The position numbers were made by a program, and so were the translations under genes. The notes beneath the pieces were generated by a model. It searched no databases. It worked only from the letters and a program-made list of their open reading frames with translations, and had not been told where the DNA came from. Positions 26,347-39,522 of a stretch of 64,000 nucleotides of DNA are shown here, in pieces; positions within the stretch are counted from its first letter, which is position 1; each line of letters begins with the position of its first letter. This DNA is from Prinia subflava (lineage: Eukaryota; Chordata; Aves; Passeriformes; Cisticolidae), in assembly GCF_021018805.1 (NCBI RefSeq), contig NC_086250.1, positions 68,025,322 through 68,089,321 on the forward strand, given 5' to 3'.

Positions 26347-28706
26347 TAGAGGTTCATATTTAGGAGTAATTTATTTTAATACAGAGACATTACAGAATGG
26401 TTCCAACATGAAAACTATTGCAGCTCTTTTGTAATTTTAAATTATTTTTTCTTGCAATTCAAAAAAGCCTGCAGATGAGCTTGTTTCCCAAGCATTCTTT
26501 TGCATTCTGAGCCAAATGTGAAATGGCCTTCAATTAAAATTTGGGCTAAATCCTACAGTCCCATGTGACAAGCTGTAAATATTTGGTATTCTATTTATAT
26601 GAGCAAAGAAGCTTGAATTTAAAATACTGATGGCTGAATGATGTATCAGGGAACTGATATTGCACTAGTAGTGACATTCCAGTTTCACTGAGGAATAGTT
26701 ACCTCTGGGGTGTAAGAAAAAGAAATTGTCCTTGCTTGCCCTGAAGTGGCCACTGCTGTATCTCGCAGTCACATCATTACAGTGGTTTATAAATGTGGCA
26801 GTTCCCTGTGTCATATCCATACATCCTTAAATCTTTGAGGTATCTGAAAGGTGACTCCTTTATAAAGTTTTTTAAAAGAAGCTAATTTATACCTCATCTG
26901 TATTCTTTTTGTGCTGGTAAGTCCCAGTTATGTGTTGGAGAAAATTGTCCTTTTCAGAGCTACTTACAGTTCATAGACCTTTCCCACTAACTTGTGCCAT
27001 AGCCTATTCTTCTCCATTTTTTTCTATTTCTTCTTCCTCTTATTAAGAATGTGCAGTTGTTTTGCATCCATATTTTGCCTCCATGAGTTTTCCTTTAGAC
27101 TTTTGATTTTTTATTTCCTTTTTTCTTGAATTTCAGCATTGCTTGTGTAAGCAGAAAGATACCAAAATAGTGCTGATGTAATATACAGGTGCAAAGGAGG
27201 AGAACAGGTGCAAGGTGGTGGGAAAATTGGTTCTCAGATTTGATGGAATGTTGTAATCCCATACCCTTTACTGGTGATGACCTCTGCATGCTTTAACTTG
27301 ACAGCTAATTATATTCTAGCAATTTGGTACATCATCCTGAAATGTCATTCCTTAGCTGAAACGTCACACTTCCTCCCCTTGGCTTTCTGTGTCCTCTTTT
27401 CTTATTGTTTGCATTTGTACCATCACTGCGTGTGACTTCTAACTTCTCCCTACTCTGTTCTCATGTCTGGGGAGGTGTTACATTACCAGAAAACAGTGAC
27501 ACAGGTCACTGCCTCGGGTCAGTGACACGGTGCCCAGCACTGTGGGCTGTGTTCAGGGTAAAGGTTGCAGTGTCCAAGCTGAGCAGCAGTGCTTGGGCTG
27601 TACTTCCATCAGCCTTCACCTTCATCTGCAGCATCAGAATAGATTTGGACCTCTCAAACAAGAGGAGAGCCTCTCATTGCATTCCTACCAAAGATTTTTT
27701 TTTAAATTTAGTATAGCCTGATTAGCTGAGTTTCAAATCCATGTATTTGTCTTGTGCCTTTGCTTAAAATGCCGTCTGTTTATCTGAGGAAAAGTGAGTT
27801 AGTCTTTGTTGGAGCTGGTGATTCAGTGAAACACCACCTGGGCTCAATAGCACCTGAAGAATAATGGCTGTTTGTGATACTGTTTTAATTGAGAGAGAAC
27901 ATCCCCAGGGTGTGCAGCTGACTCATTTTTCAGAGAAACCTGGCATCAGTGTGTCTGAGGTGGCCTGACTGTTACCCTGGGATTAAGCAGCCTCTTGTAC
28001 CTCAGGTACAAAGTGCTCTCTGATGCTTTTGTTTTTCTACATTTATAGCATGTTATCACAGTAATGTGAACCACTGGTTCCTGTTGTCAGTGCTTAGGTT
28101 TTGTGTGCTCTTCCGAAACAGTGGGTGGTGGCAAATAGAGTATGTATGAGTAATTTTATAGTGTTTAATAGTTACACCCCTGGATTTTTCTCTGCCAGGG
28201 AATAAAGTGAGCTAGAGAAGGAGAAAGTGTAGGAATTCTGCTCACTATTTAGGTAGAGTAAGGTTGATACTGATGACTAATGCGCCATAAAAGCTGTTGT
28301 CTTTACTGTGGATTATAATAAAACAAATCTAAATTGAAAATTATATTGCTTCCTTTCCCCCAGCCTTAAGGGAGACTGAGTTGTTTGTAAATTCTTTCAA
28401 GAACTTGCTGTCATAACAAGAAATTTATTGTTAGATACAATGGTTTCGGAAAACTCTAAAACAGGAGAACTATTTGGTAGTTTTCCTTCACTTTCAGACT
28501 TGTGTGACAGCAGATGACAAGCAGTATGTCTGCTGAAAGGGAAGAGTTGATGAGAGACTGCTGGATTTTCATCCAGTTGGAAGCCGTTGGAGTGATAGCT
28601 CCTTATCCTTCCAAAATGTTGTAATTGAAGGAACATTTATTATCTTCATCCTCTTTGTTTCCCATCCTATTGCTAGACTTTTCAGGAATATGTTTGCAGA
28701 GATGGT

Positions 28707-28743
28707 TTTGGTTTACTGCATTACAGTAATGCAGTAAACCAAA
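28707..28743. repeat. 37-bp perfect palindrome (18-bp arms, 1-base centre)
   Basis: The arm at 28707-28724 begins TTTGGTTTACTGCATTAC, and 28726-28743 is its exact reverse complement, with a single A at 28725 between them. It is followed at once by a further partial copy (AATGCAGTAACC, 28742-28753). Such structures often arise by template switching at a hairpin during replication. No function is implied by the sequence itself. Confidence 0.95.
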
Positions 28744-30474
28744 TGCAGTAACCAGGAGGATTTGGCCTTGTTTGTAGTAAAATCAGAAATGCAGTGTTGT
28801 CATTTTAACATGTACTGAAGAAATGTCTTCAGTGGTAAGAGGGAACCACAATTCATAACCAAAATATGTTTTTCCCTTGCAAGTAATTTTGGGTTTAACT
28901 TCACTGATGAAAATTTCACTGATGAATTTACTGAATTTCCATGTGGGGTTGATGGATTTCAGAATGAGTGTTGCCCCGCATGGGAAGGTTTCCTGCCTGA
29001 CCACTGTGTCTACCTCTCCAAGTCAAGAAAAGGATTTAGAGACCATAAAGGCTCACGTAGAGATCTGACCTCTAAGTTTTCTCTCTGCACCTGATTTTAG
29101 TAAGAGCTCAAAGCTGTTGTCTAGTGAAGATTGGGTTGTTTGGTTCATACCTGGGTAACCAGTCAGCCCTGTTGCTCCTGGTCCGTCTGAGCTGCACAAA
29201 TGAGAACTTGAACCCTCCACAAAGTGCTGAGTATCTTAATTGCCTGTCTGCAGGCTCAGCAGACAGTGGGTGGATGTGTTTAAATCCCAGCTGGTGCCCT
29301 TCCTCCTCCTCTCTGGTGGAGAGAACAGCTCATGCCTGCCCTAGGGGAGGGTTCTGCAGTGGCTCTGCTTTTCCCAGGGAACAGGATCCTGTTTGCCAGG
29401 TGCAGCTCCACAGGCTCAACCAAGTTGTGACTTCCTGTGGATTTGATTCTGTGGGTGACATGAAATCCACAGAGGTTGAGAGGGATCTGCTGGGATTGAA
29501 ATGGGTTATATGGGCTGGACTGGAATCCATAAAAGGCTTTGTAACCTTGTTTTTTGTAGCCTGGAATAGGGATTTCCGAAGTACTGCATCAGTGTTTGTA
29601 TTACATGAAGTAGGCTTTCTCAGTTTACTGAGTTTAAAACTGCTTTTTAAAATTTCAGGTAATTTTCTGTTGAGATATGAGAATCTGTGACAGTCAGATT
29701 TTTCTGGGTTATGGCTGGTTTGCTTTTGTTTGGCTTGTTTCTTTAACAGAGTATAGTGGTTTTAAATCAGATCATCATTAGTAGGTTCAGTGCATTATTG
29801 ACTTCAGCATAAACAAATGGATTTTTTATTGATGCCTGTGTACAAGGCTTAGATTAGCATTAACATCATATTTGTTTTGCAGTATGAACCTGTTAAGGTG
29901 TTCACAGCATATGTTTGTAGTTCTTCATTTTGCATTGGTACTGAAATAAAGGTACTGATTTTTGTGAGAAGTAACATTGAAAACTTGATGGTGAGTTCGT
30001 GTCACTGAAGTACCTCAGTGCTTATCTTCTTCTAAGCCTGTAAAAAGAAACTGTTACTGATATGCCTGCTAATGCACTGATTAATACAGTTATTGTTTCT
30101 GTGCAACAGCAGTATAAATTAATAATAATGTTAAATCAACACTGGATATTTGTAAAATGTTTTCAGAATATCCAAAGAATGATCCAAATGGTGCTTCTTG
30201 CTGTGATCTCATACTTGAAGGAGATCTAGAACATCTCTGGAAAATTCTGTTCTGTCCATCAGAATCAAAGATTCAAACAAATGACTTTGCCTTTTTGTTT
30301 TGTGGTCTTTTTCTGCTACAGCTTGATGCCTCCTCTCAGCGGTGCTGACATCTCAGTGTTGTCTGTACTAACTGGAGTCAAAGGTTAGGGAAAAGGACCA
30401 AGACCTTTTTTGATACACTCTCCTAATTTTAGGGTTAGGTTGCATCTAATCTCTAATTTGGTGCTTCCTCTAGC

Positions 30475-30490
30475 AAAAAAAAAAAAAAAA
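30475..30490. repeat. A16 homopolymer
   Basis: Sixteen consecutive A residues, with no recognised retrocopy upstream. Confidence 0.9.
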
Positions 30491-31499
30491 GGTTATGGAT
30501 ATAATGTAGGCAGAAGGTTTTTTTTACTGATACAGTGTTCTGTAGATACACATCCAGAAGGTTTGTGATCTTTTTTTCTTCCTGCTTTCTCTCCGCCTTT
30601 GGGTTGCTTTATCCAAATTCTGAAGTTATTTTGTATTGACCAAGGTTTTAACTGAGCAAACTAGGTGGAGATAAACAAATTCATAAAGGTATTGCTAATT
30701 AGCAGCATGGATGCAGCCTGATGGTGATTTGGTGGGCATGGCACTGGGATTTATTGCAGCTGCTCTGCTGGGTTTTCCCTCAGCTTGGGGCTGGGACAGG
30801 CACACAGGACAGCCTTGGAGGCCCCAATTCCTGTTTCGCATGGGAAATGCCGTGGCTGTTTGCTTTGTTTTGTTTACCAGTCCTCAGTCAGTGAAACTGA
30901 AAACAACAGAACCTCCTTGTCTACCACTAACTTCCTTTTCTCATAGCAAAGATGAAGAAACTTCCCCCGGTTCTGCTGCCATTTGACAAACTTGTTTACC
31001 TTTTATCTGCTTGTCTCTTGCTCCTCCAGCCTTTCCTATAACTGCTTTATAAACACAAAAAACATGGATCTACTGCTGCCTGACACTTAAGATGATTTTA
31101 TATCTTCAGAGGGGATTTTGGCATTTCTCTCCCTCTCTTAAATGTCATTTCAGTTTTTAATTAAATGAATGACAGATATTTTAAGTAGCCAGTTATTCAA
31201 TTATTCTGTGCTGTGTAGACATGACTGCTACAAGCAGGCAGATACCTAAATTTGCCTTGATGTCTTTCTGTGGACTTACTCAAACTTCCCTCAGAGCCAC
31301 CGTGAGAAGGTTTAGTGTCATACGAGCTTCTATGGTGCTGTTCAGACTTTTTGGAGGATTCCCTTAGAGGATCCTATTTGTACTTAAGGTATTATTACTG
31401 CAGTTAAAATGTTTATCTGCTCAAAGATGAGTAGCTCAGAGACAAGAGTAATTGGAGAAGGGAGGCTCAGGTTTAGTTGTGGACAGAGGCTGCAGGAGG

Positions 31500-31820
31500 T
31501 TTTCTCCCGCTTTTGGGCGAGGACTCCTCTCTGTGCGCTTCATGTTGTCCCTTCCAGGGGAAGACAGAAAAGTCAAAGGCTGGTGGTACATGTGCAGCTG
31601 GGGAGTAAAAGCTGCTGCTTTCAGGAGCTGCTCATGTGTTTTTCGTGGAAGTTTCCTTTTCCATCTCCCGTGGGGCCAGCGAGGTTTGGGCAGTGCCTGT
31701 TCAGCCCTGAGGCTGTGGGCGCTGGGCAGCCCGGGGGAGCTGCTGCTGCTGCGTCCCCGTGGCGCTGTTCAAGTTCTGCTCCTGCCACCTTCAGTCAGAG
31801 CCGGCGTTTTTCTGTGCTGG
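31500..31820. promoter_or_regulatory. Intronic CpG cluster, possible promoter or enhancer
   Basis: I count about 13 CpG dinucleotides in roughly 320 bp of GC-rich sequence set in an AT-rich, CpG-poor intron. Two long overlapping plus-strand open frames (31409-31834 and 31452-31844) cross it; neither encodes a family I recognise, and both look like products of high GC. I see no strong in-frame donor that would make it a first coding exon. It does not match a repeat I know. Confidence 0.3.
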
Positions 31821-34800
31821 CTTGGAGCTCTTAATTCTTGTTAAGTGGCAGAATAGCATCTATTACAAAAACAAACCCTCCTTTTCTTCCTGTTGTAATC
31901 AGTTAAATCGGCTGTGTAATTAAATGATGAGCTGGACTGTGGGTATGTCAGTGTATTCAAAGCGGGTCTGTGTAGAAGAATGAATCTCTTTATTTGAGCC
32001 AGTATAAAATGATACCAATATAGATGAAATTTTGTAACTTGAGACCTGTTGTAGCTCCTCTAGCCCCACAGAAGAAGTAAACCAGCTTCCTCAAAAATTA
32101 AGAACTGCCTTCTTTTAAAAAACTTCATTCAGAGTCTGTATGAGTGTTGTCTTGGTGATGTTTTAAACTGGGAATAGACTTCACATCATTAACGCTGAAT
32201 TTTAAAATATAATTATTGTTTGCTTCATTAATTTTGACTAATGCAGAGAGAAAAATGATTAATCAGGAGACTTCACATAATTAGTGCAGTATGGCAACTG
32301 ACTACTTAAATATGTCTGTTAACATGGGAAACATAGCTCTTGTTATGAAATGTTCTACTTTGTGTCAGAATTGAAAGTATTAGCACCATTTTACTCTTTA
32401 AATTGATACTGCAAATCTTAGTGCTGTGAAAACATTCATACTCTACCAGTAATTATGATGTTCAAAACAGGAAATCTGAAATTATGTCAGAAATAATGTC
32501 AGCATTTCAGAGAATTTTTTAATGTTCTTTTGATTTATGTTGCTGGGAAAAATGATTTTTATATGTCATTCTGATCTATAGCATTGGGAAAGCGGAGAAG
32601 AAATTTATTGCAGAGAGCTGCTATGTTCAGTCTTGCTGAAAGATGGTTTTGCTTGTGTGTTTAGTAGCCTGTCATGGTTAAAAGAAGTATGAGCAGCGTC
32701 AGTGTACAGAAGGGATATTTTAGTTCTCAAAAGCCTCTGGGAACTGCAGACATAATATACTTTTAAAGTACAAGGGATCAAAAAACCCTGGTGTTTTCAG
32801 CTAAATTTGCTTATAAAATCATAACTAGTACCTGAAAAGCCACTGGTGTAAAAGGATGCTTTGACTTATATTAAGTTGAGGGTAAAATTCCTGAAAAAAT
32901 TCTGCTTTTCATCTGTCGATACTGCTTCTGAGGTCAAGTGTCTGATCTTACCATATAATGCAGCAGATGATTTGCAGCATATTTTATTAAGACATAATTG
33001 TAAGGGCTAGGGCTAGTGCTGGGAAAGGTCATGGATTTCAGAGGGAGTGTGGGAGTAATACTCATGAGCTGTAGGTGAAACAGATTGTATGTTACAGTGG
33101 GATCAGTTCTAGCCACAGTAGGAGCTGTAAGAAATGTAATCTTTTGGTGGAAGACCATAAAATGATTTGCATGTAGTAGAAAAGCTGCTGTGTTTTTCCA
33201 TGAAGGCTCTGTTTGTGTTGTTCCATGGCTGCTAGGTTATAACGTGTTCCACACACAAGGCTGGCTGTGTCCCCTGGAACAGCAGGATGCAGATCTGCTC
33301 CCATGAGCAAATCCCAATTTTCCAGCCCTGGAACACTGCTTGGAGGGCTGACATGGCTGAGCTCAGCAGTGTTTGCATCTCCTGAAAGAAAAACATGTAG
33401 GTGAGTGACCACTTCTTTGTGGCCACAATGCTGCTCTTTCATAGCACTGAGGAAAGAGAAAAATTATAATGAAAAGGCCAGATGCCAGCTACACCCTTGG
33501 GAAGAGAAGAACAAAGGATGACTGAAGCTTGGACATAAGACATGAGCTAGTTGTGGCACAAGTCAGACCAGTCTTTACACACTGGCAAGCCCCAAATTAT
33601 ACCCAGCCTGAGTTTTTACATTAAGTCTTCTAAGAGCTGCCATAAATGTTTCAGGTTGTGTTGACAGAGGTCTGGGCAGGAGGGTGCGTTTGCTTTGTCC
33701 TTTTTCTCTTTCAAGAAAGGAGCATTGTTCAAAATTGGGCTTACTCTTTTCAGTGTAGCTTGTTGAAAATTGGCAATTATGGTTTCTTCTGGCATTGCAG
33801 CTGATTATGTTAACCTTCAGCAAATTAATTATCTTTTGGCTCATGACTGCACACAACACTTTGTAAAATGGAATTACAGTAGAACCCTGCCAGGTCTTGT
33901 CACTCCACTTTGTAACCCTTGTGGGAACTTTCAGAAGGCTCAGTGAGGTGATGACATGAGCATTCCAACTGCACCTTCCAGCTGGTTAGGTGTGGGCATT
34001 GCTGATGGAGTGATCTAATTTTAAGGTGTAACTATTTACATGAAACACACAGAAAAACAAATTGTAAATTATGACTAATTAAATGGCCAAGTTGTATTTT
34101 ATTAGAGTATGTTCTTTTTCTGTTTTATTCTGAGTTTTGTGCTTTCATTGCTTCATTAACAAAAAGTATTAGTAAGACTATGTTATTAAAATGATAGGCA
34201 CATTGCAGTAAGTGATCAATATTGGTAGAGTTTTTCTGTAAGCCCTTTAGTGCATTGTTACTTAAAAGCAAGATAGACTATTTGATTTAAATTCTATGCA
34301 ATACATAGACTCCTAAATTCTCATTTCATGTTTTGACACAGGCTTCCCTCTGTGGAATATTGCTTAGCAGGGCTGCCTTGATTTCCCTGCTATTGCTTTG
34401 AGTCCTTTGGGGATCACTTTAAAATTGATTTGAGAGGGTTTTTAGTAGCAGTTAATTCTACTAATTTCCAAAGTGACCATTTTCCACTGGTGAATCTGCA
34501 GTGTCTCATGATGTTGCAAACCTACAGGAGTTCTACCCTAGTGAAACTTGATTTTTCATTAAGATGAGAGTTCAGTCATGTTTCTTCAGGGAAGTTAAAT
34601 CTTTACTTTCATATTTTTCACTCATTATTCCTCATGCTCTAAAACTAAAATAGCATGTACTCTGAATGCTGATTATTAAGAGGGGGAGGGGGCATGTGTT
34701 TTGCTGTTGCAATGGGCTTTTTTTAGTGCAGAGCATAATGCAATATATTGATTTTACAGAGAGTTTGACTCTTCTAGCTTTTTTCTTTTCTTTGGAATAG

Positions 34801-35546
34801 TGAGAAAGTTCATTCAAGCCAAAATCTTACCTTTTCTGTAAGTCTACCTGCAAAACCAGAAATACTAAACTTGAGAGACATAAGAGAAGTACAAGTATAG
34901 ATATCTCTAGTATATCTTAAATATATAGGTGTGTGTATGTGTCAGTAATATGGCTTATTGCTGCCTGGGGTTAGTGTGTGGTAGAAGAGCAGCAGTGATG
35001 TTAAAAAGCAAATTGTTTTCGAGTGGTGAAGGGGTGAGGGACTTAACCTGGGACAAGTGCTTGTGTTCATTGCGTGAGTTCTTTTCATCCTCACCACAAA
35101 TAGGCTCACAGATAAGGAAACAGAAAGGAGCTGGCTTTACAAAACCAGTTCAGTGGTTCTGTTATGAGCAAAGTGGAAGATGATTTCTGTGTAGCAAGAA
35201 GATTGCTTTTGTGTGTGTCAGCAGTAAGAAAATGCTGCTTTTGAGGGAAATGTGGTATTGGACATGGCACTGGCTTAGTCTAAACTCAGACTGATTGCAG
35301 AGACTAAACTATTGACACCTGGGCTTGGGTGGGATCCATGAGCAGTAATCAGTGGGAAAGACAAAGGAGCTGCTGCTCCTTTCCAGGCTCGGTGCTCTGC
35401 CAGACGATATGGGGAGGAAGGTTAAAACAATTGAAGGAACTGTTCCTTTTTCAGTCTCTGGGGAAAAAAGAATAGTCCAACACACTTAATCAGATCTCCT
35501 GTTCCTGGCATTTTAACACTTCTATGAGTGCAAGAAAACCACAAAA

Positions 35547-35712
35547 GGGTTGAGGCTGGAAGAGACCTCTGAAAGTCATCTGGTCCAACCCTGTGGTCAA
35601 GCAGGGCTGTGCAGAGGTGGTTGCCCAGGACCACGTCCAGACAAGTTATGAACATCTCCAAGGATGGAGAGAGATTTCCCAGCCTCCCTGGGTAACCTGT
35701 GCCAGTGCCACT
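35547..35712 (-). mobile_element. CR1 LINE 3' tail fragment, minus strand
   Basis: Read on the plus strand, the stretch from ggttgaggctggaagagacc through catctggtccaaccctg to cctgtgccagtgcc is the reverse complement of a CR1 3' end. It is about 165 bp, diverged, and antisense to USP6NL. Confidence 0.88.
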
Positions 35713-37469
35713 GATCTATTTTCAGCCGGCTTCACAAGGTGTCTGATAATGTGTGTGCCCTGACTTGCTTAGGTCAGCATATGGAATTGGCTGGTTCCTG
35801 GCTGCAGGTATTGCACAGCAGCAGAATAGCTCTGTGAAGGGAGCACGTGTGAGGGCCAAAGTCTGTGCAGGAGAATGGTTTTGTGTGTTTGTCCTGGGGT
35901 ATTTGGTATGGAGGTCTGTTTTACAGGTTTTACTCCTGAATTTTTGTACTTTCATCAACGAAAATGTTATTGCCAAGTTCAGATGTCCTAGGTGTTTCAA
36001 GTCCCCCAAAATATCTTGAACAGTAAAAGAATTTTGATCAGAAAATATGTAAAATCTCCATCCTTTAAGCAGGGAATGCCAGTTACAGAAATCGAAACTG
36101 TATTTGTAGAGTTACCTAATTTCGTGGTTTCTTAGGTAACAGGCCAGAAAGGGGGTACTTCAAGCCCCATTTCCAGTAAGTCCTTTCAGTAAGATGCTTT
36201 TCCTACAGCACTTGGAAAACACCAGTAAGAATTCTTGCCCGAGAGTATAACAGTGATGTGTTACAGGAGCCCTGGCCTCTGAGGCTGTTTGTTCAAACCC
36301 TTTTGTTTATTATGAGCTGGAATGCAGGGCTGTGGGCTGGGCTGGAGAACACCAGCGTGGTGCCTTCATGACACTTGGCATTAACAAATGGCATCTTTGT
36401 TCCAGCCTCTGCAGCTCCTGGAGCTGTAGAGGGGCTGTGTCTGGAAAAAGGAGCACGTGTCAAGTGGCTCAGTTGTGTGGAACAAATGCAGCAAGTGGAG
36501 GAGGAGAACTTTTCCCCTGGACATTTTCGATAAACACTGATTTAGAATATGGTCTAGAAGCAAACAGATTTACTTCATGAAGACTAAAACAGAGCTCTGC
36601 AAGGACTGGGAAGAAAGTGACAGTCTAAAGACTGGTAAAGTGTTGTGTAAAATTTTATGCCCTGCTCTTCAATTGTTTATAATGTGCAATTTTAATTCTC
36701 ATTTCAAATGAGTGATAACTGTGTTTTAAATACGTAGTAATATTTAAGAGATATAATTATGTTTAGTGGTGGAAGAAAAGTAGCTCAGTTAACTTCCGGA
36801 AATACGTATTTCAGAGAAAGTGTTGCTGTGCAAAAGTGATTGTTTTTCTAACTAACTAGTTTATTTTATGTCAAAACTTCTTCTCTGTGTTAGAGGTTCT
36901 CTCTGCATGAAGAGAAAGTATAATAAATGATGCTTAATGCCTTTAGTTCAGAGCAGGTTTAGTATTGATGTGCAGGTATTTACCAAGATTCTTCCTTTTG
37001 AACATCGTGTACTCACAACAAAATACTACTAAGTGTACGTCATGGCCTTTATTTCGTTGTTTATGGGAATGAACTGGAAGGAAAATAAACAGCCTGAGTA
37101 TTTAAAGGACTTTCTGCTATGACCAGAGACTTTGTTTATTGCTCTGATATGTGCTTTGAATGTGTAGATGCATAGCAGCTGGTGGTAGTGCCTGCAGACA
37201 GGAATTTGTGCCAGTGCAGTGCTTTGAGCAGTGGGATGTGTAATGTGCAAACAAGCAAGAATTTTAGTAAAATAATGGGAAACAAATTAACATTTTCAAT
37301 TCTTTTGGGAGTTTCAGAGTGCTCTGCGGTTGGAGAGGCAATGATGGTGGGTTAAAGGACAAAAAAGGAAGAACAGCTTTTCAGAATTTGGAATAAGGTT
37401 GCACAGGACGCTGTTAGTATATTGAGCCTCAGCCCCATGGAAACAGGCATCACTTCTGATGGTGCTGGT

Positions 37470-38108
37470 CCACAGTGGGTGAGCCTGGGCCAGTGTGTGC
37501 CCAGGAAGGCCAATGGCATCCTGGCCTGGACCACCAATGGTGTGGCCACCAGGACCAGGGCTGTGGTTGTCCCCCTGTACTCAACACTGATGAGGCCACG
37601 CCTCGGATCCTGGGATGAGATTTGGCCCCCTTGTGACAAGAAGGACACTGAGGTGCTGGAGTGTGTCTGGAGAAGGGGAGGAGCTGTGATAGGGTCTGGA
37701 GCACAGGTCCTGTGAAGAGTGACTGAGGGAACTGAGGAGTGTTGATCCTGGAGAAAAGGAGGCTCAAGGGGAAACCTAGTGCTCTCCACAACTCCCTGAC
37801 AGGAGGGTGTAGCCAGGCGGGGACTGGGTTCTTCTTGCAGGTAACAAATGACAGAGTGAGAGGAAATGATTTCAAGTTGCATTGAGGTGGTTTAGATTGG
37901 ATATTAGGAAAAATTTCATTCCCAAAAGGATTGTCAAGCACTGGAAATAGGCTGTCTGGAGAAGTGGTGGAGTCACCATCCCTTGAGGTGTTTAAAAGCA
38001 CTTGGTGCTTGGGGGCATGGTTTAGTGGTGGCTTGGCAGTGATGGGTTAATGGTTGGACCCAATGATCTTAAAAGTCTTTTCCAATCTAAACAAATCTGT
38101 GATTCTTC
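37470..38108 (+). mobile_element. CR1 LINE, 5'-truncated, with end of ORF2 and 3' UTR
   Basis: This is the best-preserved CR1 copy here, about 640 bp on the plus strand. It begins near the CR1 motif around aaggccaatggcatcctggc and carries gtccccctgtactcaacact, gacaagaaggacactgaggtg, tttagattggatattagg and the final atgatcttaaaagtctttt block. The frame open to 37715 encodes the degraded C-terminal part of the CR1 reverse-transcriptase polyprotein (for example VVVPLYSTLMRP), stopped at 37713. The endonuclease and most of the reverse transcriptase are absent, so it cannot move by itself. Minus-strand frames of 176 and 183 codons over it are shadows. Confidence 0.95.
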
Positions 38109-39354
38109 TTAAATTTGTGGCACATCTCTGAGAGGCAGTTTATTATACTGCTGCTGATGCATGAGCACTGCCATGTATGTTGTACCTACTACTCCTGCAG
38201 TGTAAGGAACTCACTGAAGCTCTTGGTGGTACTCATTTCATACTACCCTCATGAGGGAGCTACTCCATGGGTGTTACCTTTGACAGGTGAGCTACAGCCT
38301 AGCTGTTTTTTAGGCTGTTTCTGAGAGAACTGCCCTAGTGAGTTTTAGTAACCCCAAAGGCCATTCCTGTAAGTTGTATGACTACTTTTGTAGGGACTAG
38401 AGATGTGTGCTCAGTGGATTGCACTGGAGATCACTTTAAAAAAGGCTGTGCCTTACTGGTTTGCAGTTATGTAGCTGAACAGGATTATAATGAGGATCCA
38501 TGGAGGATTACACAAACAATTCAAAGTACAGCTGCTTAGTAAACCTTGTAGAGCAGCAGCTTTTCTTTTTGTGGGAAAGGGCAGTGTTTTACTGTCTTCT
38601 GGCCATTCCTCCCTCAGCAGCAGCTGAGTTCTTCCAGGCTGTGATGAAAGCCAGGTGTAACTATGGGTTCTGTGTTGGTCACCCCAACCAGGAGCAGCCA
38701 AGCTGCTGCCAGGCTGTCACAGGCTGTCAGCTCTTTCTTGACTGCTGGAAACATTAGGGATGGTGCTGCCAGTTACCCTCCTTTATTCTGGAAAACTGAG
38801 TTACTGCAGGGACTGCAAGAGGGATTCTCAGTGTTTAACTCAGTGATTTAAATGAGTACAAAATTACATTACTGTAAATGTTTTTCCCCCTTCCTTCTCC
38901 CTACCCCCACCTTAAAATACACGTTTAGGTGGATTATAAGGGCTCCTTGGGTTGAGATTCTCTGGTGTCTATAGGTGACTACATCTACAGCTACTCTTTT
39001 TCCATGTGAAACGGAAGAGAGAAGATGGCATGAAAGCAAGAGTAAGGCTGGATTTTTTTTTAGTTTCGTCAGATCATCAAACCATAGCTCTGTTTCTTGC
39101 AAAATTTTCTATCCTTGAGAATCGTTTTAGTAAAATTCAGAATTTAATTTTTACATCTATTTGTAAGCCACAACCTTATTTTTTCTTTACTACTGTTCAT
39201 TTTTATTTGGATCTGTTGTTTTGCTGTTAAATGTCACTTATGACAGTTAATCTCTTCCAGATAGTTTAGCATTCATTAACAGAGCATAGTGTTACATATT
39301 TTTAGTTTGCATTATGAAGAGATTCAGGACTCTTGGAAGTTTTTACAGTGAGAA

Positions 39355-39522
39355 CAGCCATGGGAATAATCTCCCTGGGGGAGTGGTGGATTCCCCAAGA
39401 CTGGACACTTGGGGATTCAGCTGAGCAAGGTGCTGGACTTTGTTAGACTGTGCTTTTGCCAAGAAGGCTTGGACTAGATGGTCCTTGATCCCTTCCAAAC
39501 TGTCATTCTGTGATTGATGCTG
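39355..39522 (+). mobile_element. CR1 LINE 3' tail fragment, plus strand
   Basis: The segment with ggaataatctccctggggga, gtggtggattccccaaga, ttggactagatggtccttga and cccttccaaactgtcattct matches the end of another CR1 subfamily. It is about 165 bp and 5'-truncated. Confidence 0.88.

Noticed and set aside
29124..29690. 188-codon plus-strand open frame
   Set aside because: It starts at GTG, not ATG, has no recognisable domain and no splice or promoter context. I judged it chance, though it is the longest frame outside a recognised repeat.
31409..31844. Two overlapping frames of 141 and 130 codons
   Set aside because: They coincide with a GC-rich CpG cluster, where stop codons are rare. No domain or convincing donor was seen.
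37352..38001. Minus-strand frames of 176 and 183 codons
   Set aside because: They are antisense to a CR1 element whose own degraded frame is on the plus strand.
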